Part shown: positions 10,166-20,245 of the stretch, in pieces
Layout: every line of letters starts with the position of its first letter
Position numbering within the stretch: position 1 is the stretch's first letter
Source of the DNA: Saccharina japonica
Taxonomy: Eukaryota; Sar; Phaeophyceae; Laminariales; Laminariaceae
Assembly: GCA_008828725.1 (NCBI GenBank)
Contig: MEHQ01002839.1
Location: 59,141 to 123,140, forward strand
DNA length: 64,000 nucleotides
Direction: 5' to 3'
Notes under the pieces: generated by a model
What the model saw: the letters and a program-made list of their open reading frames with translations, nothing else
Database searches by the model: none
Told to the model about the DNA's origin: nothing
Position numbers and translations under genes: made by a program

Positions 10166-11349
10166 ATGCAGTACGAGACCCGTATTAAAATCGTGAATAT
10201 TTATTTTCCCAATGAATGAGATGAAGTACCCGGTAACCCGATGAGCGCCGATATGGCGTGGAGAGTCGGCTGTGCTAGGGCCTGGCGCTGATCGAGTTGT
10301 CTGAGCCATCGGCTTGCGTCCACTGACCGCGCGCGTATAGACGAAACGCTCAAAATATTAATATATTGCTTGCTCTTTTATCTCTTTGTATTTTTGTGTG
10401 CGCGCGCATGCCGGCCCGTCCTCGCTTCGTGTGTCGTGTTGCTTCCTCTACCCGCCACTCACAGTATTCGGCGAATGAAAGTCGTGGTATGCTTCCTGTG
10501 GCTGTATAGCGAAGGCGTAAAGCCTACCACGCGCTTGCTGGGTTTTCGATACCTATCGTTTGCCTACCATTATTATGATTTATTTATTTATTTATGTAAG
10601 TTAATTGATAAAGGTGCCGATTCCTATTCAGTCTCTAATGTTTCCCCAAACGGGCTAAGCACTGACAAGTGCCCTGTTCTCGTTACGCTAGTGGAAACGA
10701 TGCTGTGTGTCTCAACCAACCGTCAAGTAAACACGACGGCTACGCAGACACGAGGAGAGCGACTCCGGGTGGTGTCGTATCGACATACGTTCAACGTTGT
10801 ATGTATTTGTTATATAAGGGACGATGCGAGAGTCGCGGTCGTGTCTACAACCTTCAATCCAGATAGCGGCGTATTGTGGGCGGGTGCCCTCCTCAGCGGG
10901 TGTTTCGCTCTGTACTGATACCCGTCATTGATGCGGCAACTACTTTGGCGATTGCTGTGGTGATGTTGGTGGCGCTGCTCCAACCTATACTCGTACGTTT
11001 TCCCTTCGCACCGGTGATATCACATGCGTTGTATCGCGAAGGGGGTGCTGCGGCTGGTGCGGTGTGTTGCCCTTTACCTGTGTACCCATAATTGTTACCG
11101 GACCACCTGATCGTGGTCGCTATTTGTGCGGCTGAGAAGCAGCCGTTAGTACTAGGACCCGCGGTACCGATGCGTGCGCTGTGTGTATGTGTAATGTCCC
11201 CAAGCGTGTTGGTGATTGTGCCTGTCCGTAAATAAAATGTTATAATCTAAGGGAAAAGGCATATGAAAGTGTATCGCTCGGATACCCGCAAACTCATTAC
11301 ATATGTGGCCGTGTGAGCCAAGCAGCAACATCAAGCGGCGGCGCGGCCG
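10166..11349. other. Spacer between duplicated segments, no gene recognised
   Basis: A plus-strand frame is open at 10370-10918 (182 codons). It starts with a hydrophobic stretch but has no motif I know, and it contains a TATT-rich microsatellite at about 10568-10596. I treat it as chance. Confidence 0.4.
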
Positions 11350-12300
11350 GTCATCGCACAGCAGTGCGGGCGGGGTCCAGTGCTTCCTCATGGGGCTGAA
11401 CCTAGGAGATTTTCGCTCCCCATCTTAGTTTAATAACTAATCAATTGATTTAATAGTATTATTAGCGGTTACCAAGCTCCGACTACGTGTCGTCTCCTTC
11501 CTTACTTCTACCGCCCGGCAATCTTAGATCTCAGCGTGGCCAACAGTGTCTGGCCCTTTTGCGCACGACCGCGTACATTGGGTTTGTAATCATTCCTGAC
11601 CCTCGCGCGTAAGCTAGACGCCTACCCTGGCGAGGTCATCGATACCTATTATAGCCGTACGAAACCGAAAACATACAGAAACTCCACCTTGTACTTATCA
11701 CTCGATTTGTAAAGGCATCTTCCGTGATGTATGATGCGGCGTTGTCCTGTAAAATAGTCATGCTCCCGTGGTTCCTCTTTAGCAAGCTGACGCTCAAATA
11801 TCTAATTTATTACGATTTATGCTCGGCTCCCTGCCTACGTGCGCCGTATGTTATCGTTGCTATGATATTATATGGCCCCACGCAATACATACGATGTGGT
11901 TTTTGTCGCGCCCCGGCTCACGCTTGCATCACACTTATGGCTCGCCGCCGTTACGCTTGCCCCCATTACCCTGGCGGCATCGCTAACCGCGATCACCACT
12001 GCCGCTGCTTCCCCCCAAATCACTAGCCGCGACTTTGCGTATTGCGCGGTGCGCGCCCGTCCCCGTAGTCGCTTGACTCTACCGCGTTATTTTTATTGGA
12101 CGTTAGCCGACTCTACCGCTTGAAATGACGTGTGCCGAGGCCTGTATGCCCCCCGGCTACGACGTGTATTGCTTATCTCTGATCTGCGCGCGTGCGAACC
12201 ACGTACGCTTACACCCCGGTGCTCGGCTGTTCTCCAGCCGCGACCACCGCGTGTGGTAATTTTCTCTACCGCTAACTACAGCAGTACTGCCCGTTTGCTC
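11350..12300 (+). repeat. Diverged segmental duplication, copy B
   Basis: Second copy of the 9095-10165 segment, offset by about 2240 bp. Some stretches are expanded, for example CGACTCTACCGC appears twice near 12065-12120, and others are deleted. Confidence 0.8.
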
Positions 12301-13794
12301 TACTGCGAAGTTTTTTGTTTTTGTTTTTGTTTTCGTGGTATATATGTATATGTACATATAGGTACTATGTAACCGTATGCAAGTATGTACGTATGCATTT
12401 TATTTACTCATTTGTTTATTTTTTTCACACCCTTAGCCGAAACAGACGCTGCTACGGTGTACAATAAAGCGCAACATCCGCCGTACAAGACGTAATATAA
12501 ATAGAAAACAGCAGCAGCGCCAGTAGCTGTACTTAGCAGCGGTGTGAATGGGGGAAGCCCCGCTTATCTGGCGCTCCTGGCCTTGGTACATCGTTGTAAT
12601 GTGGTGGGGCGGTGCCATGTACCTGGATCTTATGTTCCTTACATATACCCGCCTGGGTTCGAGTGCTTCTATGCCGGGGCGACTGCGGCTCTCTGCTGAA
12701 CGCTGGCGATGCTACCGCTGCTATCATACCTCCCCCAGAAGCACGTTAATATGATAGTATAGGTTGATTCAAGTAATTTGTTTTGCGTATTTTATTTTAC
12801 TTTAGTTTGCTGCATATATAGCCGCCATTGATGATGCGGTTGCTGTGTCCGCGGCCACTTCGATGGTATATATACTATAAACACTATACTTCGTGTGTAT
12901 GTGTAATGTGTACATGATACCTTGTATTTGTACACGTATCGCATACGTGCTGCTGTTTATTATTATGCGGAGTGTATGAAATGCGGATAGTGGTGAAAGC
13001 GCTTGCTTGTCACGTCGTATAAAGCCCATTCGGCAGCAGCCGCCACATTGCCCTCCTATTTATTATCCTCTTTTATTAATAGGCAATTTCAGCTGAGGAT
13101 GATGTTGTGGCGTCATCTGGATGATTAGTGCAGGAGAAGGGTATCGATTCATCTGACCTGAATACGCAGCAGTTGTTATCATGTTAGCACCAACTCTCAA
13201 AAACTGTCAGGTTGAGTAAAAGCGTGTGTTGAGTAACACGGGCCAGCGAAGATCCGTACACGATTAAGCTTGCATGCACCCTATACTCGTAACCGTCACA
13301 CACATAAATATATACTTCGTATGTATACAAGGGGGCTTCGCCGCCGGCCAAGGCCGCCGGCGAAGCGAAGGAGGAATAAGGCCCGCAATTCATCAGGTAG
13401 ATTACGATGCCAAGGGACCGAGAGGCTAAGGCTCCAGTTTACGATGCCAAGGGGCCGTTGAAGAGACCCAGTTTGTATTGTTGATCCCTGACGTAATTAA
13501 TTATGCAAAAAAGGCCCATAACATCGAAAGAAGTCCCGGTAAAATATTGTCGATTATTGATCCCTGACGCAATAAATGAGCCCCAATCAAAGTCACACTC
13601 TCCAGCAAGAGAACACACAAAGCAACGCAATGAGGCAAGCAAAGCCAAACCATGGAATAAATTCGACGGACTCTAAAATATGGTATACCCAAGCCACTTT
13701 CCCACAACGCACGACAGACAACTAACGGAGTGACGCGAAACAAGCCCAACCCATCCATGTAAAAAAGCACAAAACATCAAAATATAGGGTGTTT
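12301..13794. other. No gene recognised; one GC-rich hairpin
   Basis: The only structure I see is at about 13334-13372, where GCTTCGCCG and CGGCGAAGC can pair around an inner CCGGCC/GGCCGC stem. It could form a stable hairpin. It is not followed by a T-run and no gene ends nearby, so I do not call it a terminator. Confidence 0.45.
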
Positions 13795-15045
13795 TTCCGT
13801 GCAACACCATGCAACACCATGCAACACACGCTAGACCTACGCCACATCCATCTACGCTCTCGTGTCCGGCAATGGTGCCCAAGAAGCCAAAGCCATGAAA
13901 AATCCACGAATGCCACGAATGGAATATTCCACTCAACCGCTACTACCGTGGGATACAACGAAAACGATTTCCCGTGCTGCACACGACAGTCAACCGCCTA
14001 ACAAATCGAGAAATCGACAAAACAATTAAAATATAAAAAGCGTTTTCCCGTGCAACACACGCCGGACAGCCGCCACGAACAGAATATACCACCCCACCGC
14101 AATACCGTGGGATAAAACAAGAACTAATTCCAGTGCGACACACGACAGACAACCGCCACATCCATCTACGCTCATGTGTCTACTGCAGTGGTGCCCAAGA
14201 AACCAAACCCATGAAAAAAGTAATCCACTAACAGAATATTCCACTCTACCGCAATACCGTGGGATAAAACCAAAATGATTAAACGTGCGACACCCGGCAG
14301 ACAACCGTCGCATCCATCTACGCTCATGTGTCTATGGCAGTGATGTCCAAGATGACAAATCAAGAATTCGACGAAACAATCAAAATAGAAAGAGCGCTCT
14401 CCCGTGCGACACACGCCGGACAACCGCCACGAACAAAACGTACCACCCTACCGCAATACCGTGGGATAAAACAAAAACGATTTCCCGTGCGACACACGAC
14501 AGACAACCGCCACATCCATCTACGCCCATGTGTCTACGGCAGTCCTAACCCAAGAAGCCGCACCATGAAAAAAATATTCCACGAACAGAATATACCACTC
14601 TACCGCAATACCGTGGGATAAAACGAAAACGATTTCCCGTGCGATACACGACGGACAACCGCCACATCCATCTACGCTCTCGTGTCCGGCAGCCATGAAA
14701 TAAAACCCACGAACAGAATATTAATAGTTCACTCTACCGCTATCGTGGGATGAAACGAAAACGATTTCACGTGCGACACACGACAGACAACCGCCACACC
14801 CATTTACGAAAATCGACAAAACAATCAAAATATAAAAACCGTTTACTACCTGTTCAACACACGACGTACAACTGCCATATCCATCTACGCTCATGTGTCT
14901 AAAATACGGCAGGGATACGCAAGAAGCATAAATACGTTTTTTTCTCGTGCGACACGCGACAGACAACAGCCGCATCCATTTGTGATCTCGTGTCTACGCG
15001 CTCGCGTTTCCGGGAGTTATGCCCAAGAAGCCAAAGCCATGGAGA
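13795..15045. repeat. Satellite with a roughly 155-bp period
   Basis: At least eight degenerate units contain CCCGTGCGACACACGACAG, ACAACCGCCACATCCATCTA, CGCTCATGTGTCTACGGCAG and ACCGCAATACCGTGGGATAA. The ACCGTGGGAT landmark recurs near 13945, 14105, 14265, 14455, 14610 and 14745. Minus-strand frames repeatedly show a Cys-rich VDGCGGCLSCVA phrase, but it shifts frame between units, so it is a by-product of the repeat. Confidence 0.85.
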
Positions 15046-15910
15046 AAAAGGAACATGGCACCCCTCTACAAACCGAAGCGAAAATTGAAAAGCTCAACAA
15101 CAACAACAACATATAGGAAACAAAAACTCGGGAAGAAACAAGCCAAAAACTGAACCCGGAACCTCATTTATATTTCAATCTTACAAGGTTTCCATCCAGC
15201 AGATGTAGAAATAGAGGTCGCCAAACGATTCCTTTCATCGAGCTACAGGTCATCTGATATTTTTTTTTCTCATCGCAACGATATTTCTCGAAATATTCAC
15301 TGTTTTGTAAAACATAGTTGATTTGGCTATGATTATGCCCTCGACAACCTGGAACTTACTTGATTTTAGAGTGGCCGAAAAAAACTGAAAAAACAATATT
15401 TTTTCGCTCAGCCCTGATGATTACGACTGTGTTCAGATTTTCTTGCAGCTCGTCGTATTTCAAAAGTTATTAGCCGAAACCAGATTGGACAAACTGTACT
15501 ACACGGACCATATAAGTAATCACTACAATTTGAAATGTTGTACGAATAGTTGCTGAGTGGTACCGCACACTGCAAAACAAGGGAGCCCAGTCCGATTGAA
15601 CCAACGCGTCTTCAGAATTCTGACCTTCGTATGCATCGCCCGACAGTAGTATATATATATATATATACATCCCCATAAGCCGCCTACGAGGTACGTACTG
15701 ATCAGAGCCTAGGAAGCCACATGCGTAGACCGAATCAGAAACTTGATTCAAATTATAGAACGAGGGTAATGCCCCGGCCGAGCTCATCAACGACAAGGCA
15801 CCAGTCACATTACCGCCACGGGAGTACGGCGGTACCGGTAAGACATTTCAAAGATTAAAACCTAATAAATAGTTGGTTGCAACCGGGTGGTCTATAATAG
15901 GCTTACTGCA
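15046..15910. other. No gene recognised; AT microsatellite
   Basis: An (AT)n run lies at about 15647-15667. The minus-strand frame over 15470-15808 shows no known motif. Confidence 0.4.
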
Positions 15911-16455
15911 AGGGCGTGTCTTAACCCTTTTAGAACTGCAGGCCCGTTTTGGGGACAAAATACTTTGAATTAGACTGGTTCGTCCCCAAAACGGGACTGC
16001 AGTTCTAAAAGGGTTAACTCTCTCTAGGTCCGTTGTAACGCTTGGAGTGCTCGGAACAGAATGTTCCCCACACAACGAAATGCTGCTACATTGTTAACAA
16101 AAATCGAACATATTCCAAGCGTTCCCCCCCTGTCCGTAGTTTTGAAATGAGGAAGCGGATGTGTCAAAACAGCAATCCTTGTTTGGGAGGACCGAACCGC
16201 CCACTTGGAACGAGATTCATGACGGATATTTGGTGCTGAAGGTGTCGAATTGCGTGGTCCCGCCGTGTAAGTCAGTTGGAATCCGCCGCAAGATTCAATT
16301 AGGGCATTTCGTGTTCGGGGCGCTGCCCAGACTTCGCAGTTCAAAATCTCGGACACAAACAGGTTGCAACGTTGGAGTGGAACGAATGACCACGAATATA
16401 GTCTCGTTCCATAGAGCTCGTTCCGACGTGGTCAAAACAAGTTGAGACACGCCCT
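15911..16455. mobile_element. Probable inverted-repeat element with 15-bp termini
   Basis: The left end AGGGCGTGTCTTAAC and the reverse complement of the right end, AGGGCGTGTCTCAAC, match at 14 of 15 positions. No clear target duplication is visible. A smaller TTAA-flanked element sits in the left terminus, so this one must be older. Confidence 0.45.
15921..16017. mobile_element. piggyBac-like MITE with TTAA target duplication
   Basis: TTAA occurs at both ends. Inside are inverted repeats of about 32 bp, CCCTTTTAGAACTGCAG with CCCGTTTTGGGGAC on the left and the complement on the right, around a loop of about 25 bp. TTAA duplication and a CCCTTT start are hallmarks of the piggyBac superfamily. 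At 97 bp it cannot encode a transposase. Confidence 0.8.
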
Positions 16456-16498
16456 AAAATGTGTGCTTCACAGCAGTTTTCCATCAAAATATACGTAT

Positions 16499-16607
16499 TA
16501 TTACGGGGGACCATAGTTAATAGGACCTATGGTAGACACAAAAACCTACATATTTACCTGTTTTTACACACAATATTTGGTCCTATTTACTATGGTCCTC
16601 CGTAATA
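16499..16607. mobile_element. 109-bp MITE with GTAT target duplication
   Basis: Inverted termini of about 29 bp begin TATTACGGRGGACCATAGT and end WAATAGGACC. Direct GTAT repeats flank them at 16495-16498 and 16608-16611. It is non-coding, and no related copy is obvious in this window. Confidence 0.75.
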
Positions 16608-16820
16608 GTATGATACACGTGTAAGATGCATATATCAGATCTACGCGTTCACCTGCCGGGGTACAGTGACCGCATGTGTGTGTTCTTTACGTTGGACCGT
16701 CCTTTCTACCTGTTGACATGCGTCCTCTCTACTCTCGGTACTCGGGAGTACGTGAAATATCCTCAGAGAGTATCGAATATATACTTGGAGCATATGTGTA
16801 GTATTGTTATGCGATCCAGG

Positions 16821-17265
16821 GGCGTCCGAAAAATATTTTGTCGACACCTAACTATCTAAAATGGTCAGAATGGACAAACAATACGAGCACTGTGATCGCT
16901 GCACGATTTAGAACAAAACAACTTTGTTTTTTGAATTTTTCCAAAAAACAATCACTTGGTTTTGAAGACCCCCCCCCCGCAGTTACATAGTAAAACCCAT
17001 TGCTGTCTCCGGAAGTGGCCACACCAGAAATTAAATTAACTCATTGAAGCTGTCGTCCACATGCAAGTCCGCCTCAGAGGCGGTTGTTAGCAGGATGCAG
17101 CTCACCCTCCATGCGACTCGCCCAATACCTCACGGCGCTTCGCGCTTGGTGCAAGCAATGTCTGCCTGGTTGGTGAAAACCCAACGCGCTCCGTCCCGGC
17201 ATTGTAGGGATGCGAGGGTCTATGGTCATATGACTACGGCCGTGCACAACATGAGTACACCCCCC
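16821..17265 (+). repeat. Left arm of gap-centred palindrome, with C-tail repeat (copy 8)
   Basis: The outer 150 bp (from GGCGTCCGAAAAATATTTTG through GATTTAGAACAAAACAACTT) matches the reverse complement of 18425-18575. Then comes a C-tail repeat in plus orientation (about 16979-17265), truncated relative to the right-arm copy. It ends in CCCCC at the edge of the unknown bases. Confidence 0.85.
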
Positions 17266-17937
17266 NNNNNNNNNNNNNNNNNNNNNNNNNNNNNNNNNNN
17301 NNNNNNNNNNNNNNNNNNNNNNNNNNNNNNNNNNNNNNNNNNNNNNNNNNNNNNNNNNNNNNNNNNNNNNNNNNNNNNNNNNNNNNNNNNNNNNNNNNNN
17401 NNNNNNNNNNNNNNNNNNNNNNNNNNNNNNNNNNNNNNNNNNNNNNNNNNNNNNNNNNNNNNNNNNNNNNNNNNNNNNNNNNNNNNNNNNNNNNNNNNNN
17501 NNNNNNNNNNNNNNNNNNNNNNNNNNNNNNNNNNNNNNNNNNNNNNNNNNNNNNNNNNNNNNNNNNNNNNNNNNNNNNNNNNNNNNNNNNNNNNNNNNNN
17601 NNNNNNNNNNNNNNNNNNNNNNNNNNNNNNNNNNNNNNNNNNNNNNNNNNNNNNNNNNNNNNNNNNNNNNNNNNNNNNNNNNNNNNNNNNNNNNNNNNNN
17701 NNNNNNNNNNNNNNNNNNNNNNNNNNNNNNNNNNNNNNNNNNNNNNNNNNNNNNNNNNNNNNNNNNNNNNNNNNNNNNNNNNNNNNNNNNNNNNNNNNNN
17801 NNNNNNNNNNNNNNNNNNNNNNNNNNNNNNNNNNNNNNNNNNNNNNNNNNNNNNNNNNNNNNNNNNNNNNNNNNNNNNNNNNNNNNNNNNNNNNNNNNNN
17901 NNNNNNNNNNNNNNNNNNNNNNNNNNNNNNNNNNNNN
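17266..17937. other. Assembly gap (672 N)
   Basis: All bases are unknown. The left side enters the gap through a C-tract and the right side leaves it inside an inverted copy of the same repeat. A hard-to-sequence palindrome with homopolymers probably lies here. Any open frame across it is meaningless. Confidence 1.
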
Positions 17938-18575
17938 TATGACCATAGACCCTCGCATCCCTACAATGCCGGGACGGAGCACGTTGGGTTTTCACCAACC
18001 AGGCAGACATTGCTTGCACCAAGCGCGAAGCGCCGTGAGGTATTGGACGAGTCGCATGAAGGGTGAGCTGCATCCTGCTAAGAACCGCCTCTGAGGCGGA
18101 CTTGCATATGGACGACAGCCTCCAATGAGTTCGTTTAATTTCTGGTGTGGTCGCTTCCAGAGACAGCAATGGGTATTACTATGTATCTGCCTCTTGGTGC
18201 CTTACCATATACCGGTACACACTACGTGATACGATCATTCCCCTTGTGCGGAGTTGAGGTTCCCGACCCCGCACAATGATCTACTCGACCGCCAGCCTTG
18301 GGTAACCGCTAAAACAAACAAGAAAAAAAAACGGCACCCTGGTTTTCTAGCTCACGCAGTGAGAGGCATGTTTTACAGCGTCGTCGCCAGGCGACCCCAA
18401 CCCATGAGCCTCGGGGGGGGAGGGTCTTTCAAACCAAGTGATTTTTTTTTGGAAAAATTCAGAAACAAAACTTGTTTTGTTCTAAATCGTGCAGCGATCA
18501 CAGTGCTCGTATTGTTTTTCCATTCTGACCATTTTAGATAGTTAGGTGTCGAAAAAATACTTTTCGGGACGCCCT
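17938..18575 (-). repeat. Right arm of gap-centred palindrome, with near full-length C-tail repeat (copy 9)
   Basis: From 17938 to about 18408 this is a minus-orientation C-tail repeat that includes the TTGTGCGGAGTTGAGGTTCC and TAGCTCACGCAGTGAGAGGC segments missing from the left arm. A G-tract follows, then the unique flank shared in inverted form with 16821-16970. Confidence 0.85.
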
Positions 18576-18719
18576 CGTGCGACCTGGTACCAGATGCTCG
18601 TATTAATATGTATATACGAAGTATGTGACTATCAATTGCTATATAACATATGCATGTGTTTCTTTACGCCCTTATGATACGAAATCCGAAACTTCAGAAT
18701 TTGAAACACCTGAAGTTCA

Positions 18720-19075
18720 AAGGGGATTTTACAAAAAGGGGTACACCCCCCTGTATCGTTACAAAAAGGGGGACATCGGTTTTCGCCGTCGGGTAAGCCC
18801 ATGTACTCTGTCAAATCGACTCGAAAATAAAAACTGATGCGTTTGCCACACTCACATGGCACCTCTCTACCATCCCCAGCTTTTTTTTGTTTTTTTTTCA
18901 TATGTTTAACGGGTGAACGAGAGCGATCAAAAGGGGGGTGTGAGCATATCCCCCTTTTTGGTATGCCTACGCGAGGGTATCCCCCTTTCATCTACTTAGT
19001 TTGGGAAAGTCCCCCTTTTTTCGTAACGCCCCCCTTTTTGTAAATATGCAGAGAGGTATCCCCCTTTCTGTGTCA
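18720..19075. repeat. Cluster of CCCCCTTTTTG / CAAAAAGGGGG motifs
   Basis: About nine short motifs occur in both orientations, for example ACAAAAAGGGGGACATC near 18761, GTATCCCCCTTTC near 18979 and CGCCCCCCTTTTTG near 19027. Two more occur near 19558 and 19590. Several share a GTAT or TTAC flank. This may be a degenerate minisatellite with inversions. No coding is evident. Confidence 0.7.
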
Positions 19076-19689
19076 AAAATACCTAGGGTGAGTGACCACT
19101 CCATGTTCTGGTTGTTGTGGCACGCCCAACAGACGACGTCTAACGTCGAAAAGACCAACGGCCCATACCTAGGCAAAAGTGGCCAGCAGATCAGCATACA
19201 TTGGTTGGCGCCCTGTGCCCTGTTGTCCTCAAAAATCACCAACATATATATAAACGAGTATACGTAAATATGTACGTAACAAATGATAGTACGAAGTACT
19301 CCTCTGGTACTACTGCTGGCTGCTGTACGTATATATGTAGTCGTCCCGGTACGGCCGTATACGTATACGCGTATATCAGGTACGTACCATGACGTAAAGA
19401 AGGGGAGATTCTTATTGTACCAGGAAATGAGCTGTTGAGCTGTTCGGTCGGAGTGATGGTTAATATATGACTATGAGTATACCGTTAATGCGCTGGGCCG
19501 TTGGATTGGTGTTGACGACCGCCTCTTTCACGATAACCCCGCCGCCGGTGCTTCGTAGTGTCCCCCCTTTTGTTACGATATATGGGGGTGTCCCCCTTTT
19601 AGTCAAATGCCCAAGTTTAAAACCACGTGCCCAATACGGAACATTAACATTCAAATTCTACGTGCGTATACGAGTATACGTACATTTTG

Positions 19690-20220
19690 TTTTTGTACTC
19701 GGAGTATTTCGGGTATAAACACTCTCGATACTGCTTGTACTTGGAGTATTTCGGGGTTCGATACTATGGAATACTGCTGTACTCCGCACTTTTTGGGTTT
19801 CGATACTCCGGAATACGTTCTGTACTCGGAGTATTTTGGGATCCTGTACTGCTCGTACTTTACGTACTCGAAGTAATTCGGCATTCCGTACTGCTAATAA
19901 AACCCTCAACTATTCCAAGCAATACTCGGAGTATCTCGGGGTGACATACTCCGAGGTACTCCGGGTTAGAGTATTACTCGGAGTATTTTACTCGAGTGCT
20001 GAAGTGCTTCGGTGTTCAATACTCCCGATACTCGGAGTATGTGTTCCGAGTAATTCAGATGTTTGTACTCCAGTTACTGCTTGTACTCGAGCATAAGTAC
20101 TGCACATACTCCCAGTACTCGGAGTATTTGGGCCTTCGGTACTGCTTATACTCCAAGTACTCGGAGTATTTTTAGGCCGCCAGTACTCTAATACTCTCAG
20201 TACTCGGAGTACGAAAAATA
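19690..20220. repeat. Degenerate minisatellite built on palindromic TACTCGGAGTA
   Basis: TACTCGGAGTATTTCGGG and variants recur more than a dozen times at spacings of roughly 20-60 bp. The core TACTCSGAGTA is self-complementary. Open frames on both strands (about 75-90 codons) follow the periodicity and have no domain. Confidence 0.8.
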
Positions 20221-20245
20221 CTGATAAATATTATATACGAACTGC

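Noticed and set aside
10370..10918. 182-codon plus-strand frame as a gene
   Set aside because: No motif, includes a TATT microsatellite, and the surrounding frames are similarly open.
13334..13372. Intrinsic terminator at the GC-rich hairpin
   Set aside because: There is no T-run, no upstream gene and the genome is eukaryotic.
13673..14975. Cys-rich minus-strand frames with VDGCGGCLSC phrases
   Set aside because: The phrase recurs with the satellite period and moves between frames, so it reflects the repeat, not a protein.
17044..18169. Open frames of more than 300 codons spanning the gap
   Set aside because: They are made of unknown bases; only the ends are real sequence, and those are C-tail repeat.
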